A DNA stretch of 53,328 nucleotides from an uncultured Prevotellaceae bacterium (GTDB lineage Bacteria; Bacteroidota; Bacteroidia; Bacteroidales; Bacteroidaceae): assembly GCA_946411565.1 (NCBI GenBank), contig CAMKEM010000014.1, positions 1 to 53,328 on the forward strand, written 5' to 3'. Below the pieces are notes generated by a model that saw only the letters and a list, made by a program, of their open reading frames with translations, had not been told where the DNA came from and did no database searches. Position 1 is the first letter of the stretch, and every line of letters begins with the position of its first letter. The position numbers and the translations under genes were made by a program. Of this stretch, positions 38,355 to 47,683 are shown piece after piece.

Positions 38355-39785
38355 ATGCCTACAGGAAGAAAAGCAATGCTGGAAGTCTGCAAAATGAAGA
38401 TGACTCCAGCACTCAGCGCAGAACATCAGCGCAAATGGGATGAATCCCGATGGGAATGTAAAATGGATGATCCAGAACGTAATTATGACAAAAGCCGTAT
38501 GCACCTCAACTTCGAAATACGCAATGGTAGTGTCATTGCACCTGTGGATCAATCCGTATGTATAAAGGACAAAGTTGACGAGCGTATTGCACAATGGAAA
38601 GCAGAACAACTTGCTCAAACTGGTGTTGAACCGACCGTCCGAAGCACACAACACAAATCCGTTTGCATTATCATGGGCGGTAATCGTGAGCGGATGAATG
38701 AACTTGCATTCGGCAATCAAGTTCTTCAAGAGCGTGGTAATAACTCACATATCAAGCGTATGAAGGAGATTGAACAATTTGCTCTTGACAACTATAATGC
38801 CCTTGCCAAAAGAGTCGGTGAGAAGAACATCGTTTCTTTCATTGTCCATTGTGACGAGAAGAATTGCCATATTCATGCAACAATAGTTCCTATATTAGAA
38901 GATGGACGACTGTGCGCCAAAGATATGTTTGGAGGTAGTTCGAGGGATGCAGCACGTGATAAAATGCGTGAATGGCACGATTGGTATGCAGCTATTAATG
39001 AGAAGTGGGGACTTGAACGTGGTGATGATATTCATGAAACTGGTGCACGTCATAAGTCACTTGAAGAACATAACCGTGAATTACATCGTGAAAACAAATC
39101 ACTTGAAGAGGAACTAGAAACAAAGCGTCGTGCAGTCAAAGGACTATCTACTATGATAGAGAACCTAACCATTCAACGAAAAGAAATTGAAACCGAAATT
39201 GAAAATCTTGAAGCACAACTTCAGAAATCCGATTCCGACAAAAAACAAATTACAAAAGACATCGTAGCACTTCACATGAAACTTGCAACCGTCAAAGATA
39301 GGTTGGAAGAGAAGCATGACAAATTGAATAAAGTTTACCAAGAACTGGAGGATCTTAAGGAATCATATGATTCAAGGATGGAAAAGGTAAACGATGCTAT
39401 CGAGTCGGACAAATTGATAACAAACTATCTCAACCATCATGCCTCTATCATTGTTAAAGCATCCATTCTGGAGCAAGTACTATATGATGCAGCTAGAATC
39501 TGCCGAGAATTACCTCGTGCAGAGGAATTGGCAGAGGACACCTTCATTGACGATCGTAACTTCCTACGTTGGAACGATGTTCTAAAAACTGGTATGCAAG
39601 TATTCTTGGCTGGCATCAATGGTGCGACCAATGTAGCTCAGACCTCTAGCGGTGGAGGTACATCAAACGATATGCCGTGGCGAGACAAAGATGAAGATTT
39701 TCTTGATTGGGCTCGACGTGCCATGCGCTATGCTCATGCAAAGCATTATCCTGGCAATAGATATAGACGAATGCAGAATAGGTAG
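38355..39785 (+). CDS. MobV-family relaxase (Mob/Pre)
   Basis: 476 residues. The N-terminal relaxase domain has motif I MHLNFEIRNGS (a variant of the HxxR/N motif), motif II RVGEKNIVSFIVHCDEKNCHIHATIVPI with the metal-binding HxDExxxHxH, and KDMFGGSSRDAARDKMREWHDWYA. The C-terminal half (about 230-360) is a long coiled coil (ELHRENKSLEEELETKRRAVKG...). Relaxases of this type nick oriT and carry single-stranded DNA into a recipient using another element's conjugation machinery. Followed by a perfect terminator. Confidence 0.93.
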   Translation: MPTGRKAMLEVCKMKMTPALSAEHQRKWDESRWECKMDDPERNYDKSRMHLNFEIRNGSVIAPVDQSVCIKDKVDERIAQWKAEQLAQTGVEPTVRSTQHKSVCIIMGGNRERMNELAFGNQVLQERGNNSHIKRMKEIEQFALDNYNALAKRVGEKNIVSFIVHCDEKNCHIHATIVPILEDGRLCAKDMFGGSSRDAARDKMREWHDWYAAINEKWGLERGDDIHETGARHKSLEEHNRELHRENKSLEEELETKRRAVKGLSTMIENLTIQRKEIETEIENLEAQLQKSDSDKKQITKDIVALHMKLATVKDRLEEKHDKLNKVYQELEDLKESYDSRMEKVNDAIESDKLITNYLNHHASIIVKASILEQVLYDAARICRELPRAEELAEDTFIDDRNFLRWNDVLKTGMQVFLAGINGATNVAQTSSGGGTSNDMPWRDKDEDFLDWARRAMRYAHAKHYPGNRYRRMQNR

Positions 39786-39806
39786 TCTATGTGCACATAT
39801 GTTAAT

Positions 39807-39843
39807 AAAGGCAAGTGTTTCCAAAATGGAAACACTTGCCTTT
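39807..39843. terminator. Perfect 16-bp-stem terminator after the relaxase
   Basis: AAAGGCAAGTGTTTCC (39807-39822) and its exact complement (39828-39843) around AAAAT; the flanks allow termination in both directions. Confidence 0.9.
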
Positions 39844-39848
39844 GTTTG

Positions 39849-40076
39849 ACCATTTGTCCGAGGGTATTCAAATATTTTTCTAATAGTGTCGGACAAATGG
39901 TATTATCACTTAGTCCTTAAGGTTGAAACCAATGTCGCAATTCGCAACGGTGGTTCTCCTATTAATTTAAAGAGCAATCTTATCGTCACAATCTGCATAC
40001 AAAGGAATATGGACAAGGATTGAACAGACCATTTGTCCGAGTCTTACAAATTTTATTTGATAGTATCGGACAAATG
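39849..40076. repeat. Two copies of a CATTTGTCCGA / TCGGACAAATG inverted-repeat unit
   Basis: Unit 1: ACCATTTGTCCGA (39849-39861), 27 bp, then its exact complement (39889-39901). Unit 2: ACCATTTGTCCGA (40028-40040), 25 bp, then TCGGACAAATG (40066-40076). Spacers differ in sequence but keep length and AT-richness; the units sit 179 bp apart in the 645-bp gap 39786-40430. Confidence 0.8.
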
Positions 40077-40150
40077 CTCTTGTTGTCTTAGACATTCGAA
40101 TCATCTTAAAAAAGCGAACGATTCAACTTTATTGTGCATTCTTGACGAAC

Positions 40151-40311
40151 TACCGAGATTTTCTCAGTAGTTGCCGAGAATTTCTCGGTAACTTATACTT
40201 TTTCATTTTGACCATCGTGTCAAACTACATCTCCAAGCCAAGAGATTTCTGTCGACTCTTCCAAAGTGCAATTTTTGCACTTTGAACTATGTCGTTTGCA
40301 CTTTGGAAGAG
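40151..40311. repeat. Two further nested hairpin groups
   Basis: Group 1: CCGAGAA/TTCTCGG (40174-40180, 40182-40188), with TACCGAG (40151-40157) as an alternative partner for CTCGGTA (40184-40190). Group 2: CTCTTCCAAAGTGCAA (40256-40271) pairs perfectly with TTGCACTTTGGAAGAG (40296-40311), or in part with TTGCACTTTG (40275-40284). These are mutually exclusive foldings. No ORF. Confidence 0.75.
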
Positions 40312-40430
40312 GTTTATGCCCTCTACTTTGTTCCAATCGACGTGCATAATCCTCAACACCCTGTCACTTTCCTTTGATTTGAAAGATTAGAAACTCGGCC
40401 ATGCTATTTCTTATAGCTCTATAAGTATTC

Positions 40431-41438
40431 TCATGCTTCGTCTTTATCGTCCTCGTCTTTTTTGTTTTTTAATCGCTTGACAGCCTTGTCGAAGTCGCTT
40501 TCCAACATCCGCATTTCCCGCTCGCGATAGATTTCAAACTCGCGCTCTGCCTTTTCGATGGCTTCTTGATGGGAAACCGTGCCGTTGCCTTCTAGAATGT
40601 TCTTTCGCAGTCGGAGTATCTGATCATCAAGTGCGGCAATCCAATCGGCCATGGTCATGGGATTCTGCTCCAATGCTTGAAATTCAGCATAGTCGAGGAA
40701 CTGAGAGGTAAGTAGGTTCAGCCGTTGCAATTCCAACTCCGACAGGTAATTCTTGGCTATCTTTACATCATCACGGGTCACGTAATTACCCTTGAAGTTG
40801 GTCATGCCAACGAAAGGCTTCTCATTATCCACTCGCTCATATATAAGCTCTGCTGCCGTATGCTCGTGTACGGCATAGTGCATCTTGTTCTGTACTGTGG
40901 CGAAGAATAACTTTGTCATCTTCGCCCGTGGGTCGTAGTCGGTCGAAGTGGCGTAGATGTCGGTTACCTGTTGGTAGAAATTTCTCTCGCTGCTACGGAT
41001 GTCCCGAATTCGTTGCAACAGTTCCTTGAAGTATCGGTTGCCACCTTGCTTCAATCGCTCGTCATCCATCGTAAATCCCTTCTGGATGTATTCGTGCAAC
41101 CGTTGTGTAGCCCAACGGCGGAAACGCACGGCAATAGGCGACTGCACACGATAGCCAAGTGCTATAATCATGTCAAGATTGTAGTGATCAATCTCCCTCT
41201 GCACCTGCCGTTTGCCCTCTTGACGAACTAGAAAGAATTTCTTTCGAGTTCCCTCCTCACTCAATTCCTTGTCTTGGTAAATGTTACCAACATGAAGGCT
41301 GATGTTCTGAGGTGTAGTCGAATAAATCTCTGCAAGATTCTCACGCGTCAGCCACACATCCTCGTCAGCAAAGCGCACATTCACGTTCACTTTACCTTCA
41401 TCATCCTTATAAAGTATCAGTTTGTTTTCTTTGTCCAT
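40431..41438 (-). CDS. RhuM-family protein
   Basis: 335 residues. The family's N-terminal block ILYKDDEGKVNVNVRFADEDVWLTRENLAEIYSTTPQNISLHVGNIYQDKELSEEGTRKKF, with a helix-turn-helix-like part, is complete, as are VQREIDHYNLDMIIALGYRVQSPIAVRFRRWAT and the Fic-like region NFYQQVTDIYATSTDYDP...FFATVQNKMHYAVHEHTAAELIYERVD. The C terminus is charged and helical. RhuM was named as a Salmonella virulence gene; homologs are frequent cargo inside restriction loci. Here it is the last gene on the defence strand, 211 bp after the NTPase gene. Confidence 0.88.
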   Translation of the reverse strand: MDKENKLILYKDDEGKVNVNVRFADEDVWLTRENLAEIYSTTPQNISLHVGNIYQDKELSEEGTRKKFFLVRQEGKRQVQREIDHYNLDMIIALGYRVQSPIAVRFRRWATQRLHEYIQKGFTMDDERLKQGGNRYFKELLQRIRDIRSSERNFYQQVTDIYATSTDYDPRAKMTKLFFATVQNKMHYAVHEHTAAELIYERVDNEKPFVGMTNFKGNYVTRDDVKIAKNYLSELELQRLNLLTSQFLDYAEFQALEQNPMTMADWIAALDDQILRLRKNILEGNGTVSHQEAIEKAEREFEIYREREMRMLESDFDKAVKRLKNKKDEDDKDEA

Positions 41439-41450
41439 TCGCTATGTAAA

Positions 41451-41646
41451 TTACTTAGACTCTATTGTCCAACCTTGTTGTTCTACAAAATCTATAATGT
41501 TTGTAATGTTCCTATTTGCCATAGCCCATCACTCGCGCCAGCTTGCGTGAGTTCCACCATTCCTTGCCATTGGCATCCAACTCTCTCAATTGCTCAAAAG
41601 GAGATTGAAGTTTTGGAATATTGTTTGTATCTTGTATATTACTCAT
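41451..41646 (-). pseudogene. Remnant of a DinD/BRO-type antirepressor-like gene
   Basis: An ATG at 41644-41646 (complement), two bases after the NTPase stop, opens a 44-codon frame (MSNIQDTNNIPKLQSPFEQL, then RELDANGKEWWNSRKLARVM, then GYGK) that stops at 41512-41514. This is the conserved N terminus of DinD-type proteins, which are usually about 270-300 residues. In another frame, NITNIIDFVEQQGWTIESK ends at 41451, the kind of short C-terminal tail expected after a deletion. Only these two scraps remain. Confidence 0.6.
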
Positions 41647-41648
41647 TT

Positions 41649-44600
41649 CTATAGATTTTGTTTTCTAGTTGGATTTACTCGTATTCCTTCTTTTTCAAGA
41701 GATGTTGAAGATATAAAATGTAAACTTTTCAATTGATTTAACAATGCTACATTATCTTCATTATTGTCTATCACAGGATGTTTCCTACGCTCAGCTATTT
41801 CAACGTACTTAGCTCCTAAGGTTACTAGTAACGATGAAATCTCTTCCATCGAATATTGATTTACTTTTAGCATTCGACAAACAAGTAATAATTTGTTGCG
41901 AAGATTTGTTGAAGATTGAAGCAATCCTATTAGGATATGCTCGTCAAGAGATATATTATTTGAATCCAACAAAAGTTCAACAACCTTATCAGCAAGATAA
42001 GACGATAATAGAATGTCTTCATCTGTAACATCTATGATTCGTCGTTTTTCTTGTATCGTAAAACTATTACTATTCAAAAGCGTTAATACAGTATCTTCAT
42101 CTAATTGATATGATGTATCTAAAGTATCCATGAACTCTTTTGAATAATGAATCAAGTATTCTGAATAAATATTGGTATTCATCAAAATGGAAGTGTTCGC
42201 TTCTGAAAAAGCAATTTTCTCATTTTCAAGAAGTTTCATTAGTCTATCCCGTTCAACATCAACCAATGACTTATGATTATTAAACTTCAAATCAAAAGCC
42301 ATACAAACAGAGCAAAATGATTCTATGTTCAAAATATTAGAGCCCAAAAGTCTTTCAAAAAGAACTTGTTTTGAAACGACATCATCAGGACATTGTTCTT
42401 CCAATCTACAATGATAATGTTCTATGTATTGTATCAAATCATCAGTCAGTGAACCTTTCTTGTTATAATATGCATCAATATTACTCCAAGTTGGTTGTAT
42501 AACAAATGATTTGATGGCGATTTCCCATGATGTCTCATTAACCCCTTCAAAAGAAGAAAGGAGTTCTTTTTGTCCATTTAAATATGGTATTTTTTTGTCA
42601 GCATCGACACTTTCTGAATTCAGAATGTAAATAATACTTTCATTTGATTCGTCCTTTGATGTTGAAGAGAAGCATCCAAAGGCTTTAACGAAATTATCTT
42701 TTACATAGTTTTCAAATTCTTCATTATTCGTTTCCTTAATTCTTGTCAAATTCAAATTCTCAGATGATACTACAGACTCGCTCCTAAGATGATTTATTAT
42801 CAGGCATAAATTGCCCACGTTAATATCATAACACCATTGTTCTACTACATAGTCCAAAAGATTGCTGTTATCGTCATTCAGCTCTGTGAACGTACTATTA
42901 TCAACAAGTTTTTTACATTGTTCCATGCCAATAACGTCAACCCGATTGGCCAAGAATGCATAATTGTGACTCAACCATGTTTCTTGTTTGGAAGTAGTAT
43001 TTTCACAATATTTTAGCCATGCCTCTTGAAGTAATGATTGTTCTTTATCGTTGACATGGTTCATTATCATATGCCATGATAATTCATTGTTCCAATTTAC
43101 GAATTCTGTGAATACTTCCTTCTGTCTTTTACCTAATTGATAATACTGTGCCAAAAAATCCAATGGCGCTTCATCCTTTTCTATTCTTCTCATTATTTGT
43201 AGGAACAATACACTACCTTTTTTTCTTGCAGCATAGTCAAGTAGGTCATTGTTCAGAATGGCGTCACTTTCAAACATATAGTCTTTTAATTCCTTTACGA
43301 AATTATCAATTTTATCAATATGACAGGTATATGCCTGCTTGATTTCTCGCTTCATAGACAACAACAAATCCCTATCAGCTAAAGAAACCATTCCTGGATA
43401 AAAATATGAGATATAGTCATAATAATCTTCATCAATATATCCACGACGAATAAAAACATCCATCAATGGTGAAAGCTTCATGTTTCTATATAGTTCTGTT
43501 TCACCTAAATTATACTTTTTTATAAGTACATTTAATTTCAATGACTGTATTTGGAGTTCTTCCTTTTGAAGTTCTTTTTCTTCTTTTTGAATTTTCTTAT
43601 CAGATGTTTTAATAGCTGTTAATCTACTTTCAAAATTCAGAGTTTTATTGATAGCATTTATATTAATTTGAGCAGTTTTGCTTTGAATTCCATAATGAGG
43701 ATAATTGTATTGATAAGTTATTGAATTAAGTTTATATAAGGCATCAAATAATTTGTTGTCCAAAGATATTTGTTTCAACGAATAATTTTGATCATTAATA
43801 GAGATTGAAATCATTGAAGGATTTTCTTTTTCACGCAATTCCTGTAAAAATAGATAGCGTAAGTCTGATTCCTTCAAGTGATTATTCTCGTCAACAAGTT
43901 TTCTCTTTTCTTCCAACTTACTTTTTTTAGTCTCAAGTGTCTTTAGCGCTTCTTCCACAAACTTTTTTTTAGAATTAAGGCAAGAGTACACCAGCCCATC
44001 ACGTTTGTGTAGTTGAGCAAAGTCTTTTGGGGAATAGTTCTTATAAACAATCATAGCAAGCAGGTTTGTCCTACTCAAATATTTTGTTTTTGGATTATAC
44101 AACTTACTACGGTATTGGCTGTATTCATTTGCAATATTTTTCAAAATACGCATATCCTGAATAAAGAAAGCTATATCAGACAAATCATCATCTGGTATTT
44201 CATTTTCATCAAATCCTCGATCAATCAAAGCCTCTTTAAGTTTAACTTTTGAGTTCGATGGATTAATAACTGGGATAACTGTTGTTATATGATCAAAAAA
44301 TTTCGTTCTTGCTTCATCTTTAAAGACATCATCTTTTATTGCATAAAGGAATACAATATGGCGACCAACTATTTTTGATTCATTTACAAGTTGGCACAAT
44401 TCCCTCAATTTCAAATAAATTTTTTCTGTTTCAAATCGATCCAGATCTTCTATGACAACAACGTTGTATTTTGTCATTTGAAAGAAGTATAAAATTTCAT
44501 CAAGATGCTTATTGAATATTGAGTTTTCCTCTTTCATTTCAATATCACCATCTTTTAGGTTTAACTTGTTAAGTTTAGAATTCGCATACGACTTTATGAT

Positions 44601-45191
44601 ATATTTTATAATATGAAATAAAATCCATAGTAGATAAATAAATGCGAAAAAAGTAATCAAAGTTTTATGGTACACTAGGTGAAAAATATCATAAAAAACA
44701 TTGATGATATTAGGCAGAAAGACAATAAGAAATGCAAGAATGAAAAGAACACCACATATAGAGTAGTATTGCAAATCTTTTTCCTCTATATGAACAATTC
44801 TTTTAAATCTTGAATTAGGAACGGTTTCTGCCTTTTCTCTATAGATTAACTGTTGGAGAATGCTATACTCTATTTTCCTATTTAGTAGATCTGTCTGTCT
44901 CCCTTCACACTCTTCTCCCTTTTCCTTTTTCCCTTCTTTTTCACACTCTTCTGCATCAGCTTCTAAAGTTGCCAAAGAAATTGGAAGATAATGAAAACCT
45001 TTTGACTCATCATATTCATCCATCAATGTTTGGATGATAGCACTCTTTCCCGAACCATAAGGACCCGTTAAGGCAATATTTCTCATGTCTTCTTGGTCAA
45101 TGGCTTGCCTTAACACACCAGCCAGTTCTTCTACTGTCTGATATGAAGCATCTTCTTTGGTTAGTTTTAATGGTAATAATGGATGTACCAT
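41649..45191 (-). CDS. YobI/KAP-type membrane-anchored P-loop NTPase
   Basis: 1180 residues. Walker A GPYGSGKS at 43-50, then an acidic/Lys insert (EECEKEGKKEKGEECEG), two membrane helices at about 143-165 and 176-198, and Walker B VVVIEDLDRF at about 244-253. Membrane segments inserted between Walker A and B define the KAP/YobI-like NTPases, and TKEDASYQTVEELAGVLRQAI plus ILQQLIYREKAETVPNSRF are typical of the YobI group. The remaining 900 residues are helical with coiled coil (about 400-450, 525-555) and no known domain I can name. KAP NTPases are linked to defence and phage exclusion. Fifth gene of the locus, 42 bp after the McrC-like gene. Confidence 0.88.
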   Translation of the reverse strand: MVHPLLPLKLTKEDASYQTVEELAGVLRQAIDQEDMRNIALTGPYGSGKSAIIQTLMDEYDESKGFHYLPISLATLEADAEECEKEGKKEKGEECEGRQTDLLNRKIEYSILQQLIYREKAETVPNSRFKRIVHIEEKDLQYYSICGVLFILAFLIVFLPNIINVFYDIFHLVYHKTLITFFAFIYLLWILFHIIKYIIKSYANSKLNKLNLKDGDIEMKEENSIFNKHLDEILYFFQMTKYNVVVIEDLDRFETEKIYLKLRELCQLVNESKIVGRHIVFLYAIKDDVFKDEARTKFFDHITTVIPVINPSNSKVKLKEALIDRGFDENEIPDDDLSDIAFFIQDMRILKNIANEYSQYRSKLYNPKTKYLSRTNLLAMIVYKNYSPKDFAQLHKRDGLVYSCLNSKKKFVEEALKTLETKKSKLEEKRKLVDENNHLKESDLRYLFLQELREKENPSMISISINDQNYSLKQISLDNKLFDALYKLNSITYQYNYPHYGIQSKTAQININAINKTLNFESRLTAIKTSDKKIQKEEKELQKEELQIQSLKLNVLIKKYNLGETELYRNMKLSPLMDVFIRRGYIDEDYYDYISYFYPGMVSLADRDLLLSMKREIKQAYTCHIDKIDNFVKELKDYMFESDAILNNDLLDYAARKKGSVLFLQIMRRIEKDEAPLDFLAQYYQLGKRQKEVFTEFVNWNNELSWHMIMNHVNDKEQSLLQEAWLKYCENTTSKQETWLSHNYAFLANRVDVIGMEQCKKLVDNSTFTELNDDNSNLLDYVVEQWCYDINVGNLCLIINHLRSESVVSSENLNLTRIKETNNEEFENYVKDNFVKAFGCFSSTSKDESNESIIYILNSESVDADKKIPYLNGQKELLSSFEGVNETSWEIAIKSFVIQPTWSNIDAYYNKKGSLTDDLIQYIEHYHCRLEEQCPDDVVSKQVLFERLLGSNILNIESFCSVCMAFDLKFNNHKSLVDVERDRLMKLLENEKIAFSEANTSILMNTNIYSEYLIHYSKEFMDTLDTSYQLDEDTVLTLLNSNSFTIQEKRRIIDVTDEDILLSSYLADKVVELLLDSNNISLDEHILIGLLQSSTNLRNKLLLVCRMLKVNQYSMEEISSLLVTLGAKYVEIAERRKHPVIDNNEDNVALLNQLKSLHFISSTSLEKEGIRVNPTRKQNL

Positions 45192-45233
45192 ATTTCTATT
45201 TTTTACTGGTTCTATGTATATTTGGGGAAAATT

Positions 45234-47666
45234 TCACACTCTATCAACAACATTCTCTAAGTTATTTAACTTAACAAGCATGAATGGCATTCGCTCATTT
45301 CCCCAATATTTATTAGGGATGTCTTTGATGTTGAATTGCAAATTTTGTAATTCGGCATCTGTATCACTTGGTTTCTTTATTCGAATCATGAAATAGGCAG
45401 AATGACTTGGAGCATCTGGATAGTTTTCATTTCCCAATTTCTCCTTCGTCCATACATCATGCCTTGTCCTTACAATCTTACAGAGATTGCCGACACTATC
45501 CTCTCCCCTAACATACAAAAGCAAATACTTTGCTTGATTCCAAGGAGAATCTGCAATCTTATCCAAAGGAATGTTATACCACAAGTTATCAAACGTCCAT
45601 TGACGTTTCTCCTCACTACCTGTAACTGCAATCATGACCAAATCATCAGGCAACATTCCTGCTTTCTCGTCCTCTGTCACGTAGGCGAGAGTTCGTTGTG
45701 GTTTTGCCTTTGCCACATGGGCATCCGTACCCATGTACTTCATCAAAATGTCATCCAAATGCGCCCTTAACAAAGAATCGCTCTGTGGCAATAAAGGAAA
45801 TGCGCCTATATTCACACTTTCCACGCTAGCACTATAATAGCGTTTCTTTATATTTTTATCGTTACCACGTCCAGGGAAAAGAATATAGCCACCTATTATC
45901 TCCTTTGAACGATATGGTTCATGTTCTTTGCTATAGTAAATAGCATCACGATAGCGATGCATTTGGTTGATGGCACTAGTTGGGGGATAATCACCTCCAG
46001 GCAATTCATCCATTTCGGCAATATCCTCTTCCTCCAAGTCGTTGTCGAGAATCCTATCGTTGTCGACACGATACTTTGCATCATACAGATATGTCAGAAC
46101 GACCTCACCCGATTCCTTGCGAATATTCAGCACTATATCAGGACGTTGCTCTGTGGTTGCGGTATTGAATCCCATTCCATCTCTACCACTTTTGCGATTG
46201 AACGTATGCTGATAATGAAGAGTCACCACATCCCCTTCATGTGCAGCAAGTTGTGCCTTACGTTCATCAGTATCATTCTCATCCGCTTTTGGGTAATGAT
46301 ACTCCACAATATGTTCCAAAGAGGAATTAGTAAACGGATTGAGCAACGTTCCTTTAGGTTCTGTTATCAGTTGCTCATGCGAAGGTTTATTGTGGTCAAT
46401 CCCCATAGCATCAGCCACCAGTTTCTTCATTTTTATGAAGCACCACAGCTCATAAATCTCCCATATCTGAAGAGTACCTATATTCGCAGCACCATTATAG
46501 AAATCAATACCTCGTTTCAGTTTTAGCCAGTCTTTGTATATTTGCTGATAGCCCAATCGACTTTGCAATACGAGACTTTCCTGTTTCATTCCATCAAATC
46601 GACCTATGGTTTTGAAGAATGGATTTTTCAACAGCTTTCTCAAAGAATCCTGATAGCCAGTCCACATCTTGCGATGACGTTCGGATAATTGTTCTTGCGT
46701 TGTGCTGAGTACAGTTGTTATTATAGACGAGAGTTTTCGGCCTATGCTTTGCAAGGTATATTTTACGAAACGATTCTCCATCGTGTCATGTGTGGAACGT
46801 ACCTCATTATAGCCAAAGTAATACTCCTCCAGTTTTCCTTCCTTCTCTACCTCCCCATATCGTTCTTCCATGGCAGGAGTCCAGAACTTAATCTGCTCAG
46901 CCTTCTTTGAAGTTCGGTAGTTTACAATCTGAGAATGTGGATTCTGTATCACACACTTTACGTTCTTGACATAATCGTCCACAACGCTTTGGAAAGCAGC
47001 CATCCATGTAGCATCAGTATTGATTCTGCCTCGACTGAATTGCTGTAATGTGATACTCAGATATCGATATATTACGTTTTCGTATTCCTCATTAACCTCT
47101 CTCAGAAGAGACTTGTAATCGTTCTTAGTGTCGAGTTTTGGCGATACGACATCAAACGTTACATAGCCCTCCTTGCGGATGCCATTCTTCTGATAGGCGA
47201 AAGCAAGTTTGAATACTCCAGGCTCATTTAGGAATTTCAAATCTCCCGTAAGAGATTTTTCTTTCCCTTCGTTCAATTTATCAAGATAGAAACTATCCTC
47301 TATATCTTTGCGCACATGGCATATCTCAGGATCAGAATCCTTATCAACTCCATGGAAAAGCAAACGGACTTGGTATTCGCAGGTCTCAAAGATTACAGGC
47401 CATATATTATCCCACACCTTACCTTTTGGAAGTTTGGTTTCCTCTTCATCCTCCGTATTCTTATGGGTTATGGGATTATATAGTTGAAGTTCACATTCAT
47501 CCTTCGAGGTATAAAGACAATAAGCCTCAGGCGCATCAATATCAGGATTGAACATCCTTGAATATCTGATGCGTCCTTTGAATTTTTCCCACGAATAGCT
47601 GATGTCCTGTGTGCGGACAATAACCTCGTAGTCGGGATGTATGAATTTTAAGACCTCTGTCTGCAT
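45234..47666 (-). CDS. McrC-like DUF2357 protein with PD-(D/E)XK nuclease centre
   Basis: 810 residues. The DUF2357 region covers roughly the first 480 residues, including NRFVKYTLQSIGRKLSS and IWEIYELWCFIKMKKLV. The nuclease centre follows: RPDIVL at 508-513 and YDAKYR at 528-533 supply the D...(D/E)xK residues (Asp510, Asp529, Lys531). DUF2357/DUF524 proteins are the large form of McrC, which in McrBC docks on the McrB ring and cuts DNA. The end (GNERMPFMLVKLNNLENVVDRV) is extra to the nuclease. It begins 17 bp after the McrB-like gene, so the two are tightly coupled. Confidence 0.9.
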   Translation of the reverse strand: MQTEVLKFIHPDYEVIVRTQDISYSWEKFKGRIRYSRMFNPDIDAPEAYCLYTSKDECELQLYNPITHKNTEDEEETKLPKGKVWDNIWPVIFETCEYQVRLLFHGVDKDSDPEICHVRKDIEDSFYLDKLNEGKEKSLTGDLKFLNEPGVFKLAFAYQKNGIRKEGYVTFDVVSPKLDTKNDYKSLLREVNEEYENVIYRYLSITLQQFSRGRINTDATWMAAFQSVVDDYVKNVKCVIQNPHSQIVNYRTSKKAEQIKFWTPAMEERYGEVEKEGKLEEYYFGYNEVRSTHDTMENRFVKYTLQSIGRKLSSIITTVLSTTQEQLSERHRKMWTGYQDSLRKLLKNPFFKTIGRFDGMKQESLVLQSRLGYQQIYKDWLKLKRGIDFYNGAANIGTLQIWEIYELWCFIKMKKLVADAMGIDHNKPSHEQLITEPKGTLLNPFTNSSLEHIVEYHYPKADENDTDERKAQLAAHEGDVVTLHYQHTFNRKSGRDGMGFNTATTEQRPDIVLNIRKESGEVVLTYLYDAKYRVDNDRILDNDLEEEDIAEMDELPGGDYPPTSAINQMHRYRDAIYYSKEHEPYRSKEIIGGYILFPGRGNDKNIKKRYYSASVESVNIGAFPLLPQSDSLLRAHLDDILMKYMGTDAHVAKAKPQRTLAYVTEDEKAGMLPDDLVMIAVTGSEEKRQWTFDNLWYNIPLDKIADSPWNQAKYLLLYVRGEDSVGNLCKIVRTRHDVWTKEKLGNENYPDAPSHSAYFMIRIKKPSDTDAELQNLQFNIKDIPNKYWGNERMPFMLVKLNNLENVVDRV

Positions 47667-47683
47667 AAGTCCATCCTATACAA

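Noticed and set aside
39849..40076. CRISPR array
   Set aside because: Only two units, arms are inverted repeats rather than direct repeats with unique spacers, and no cas genes are present.
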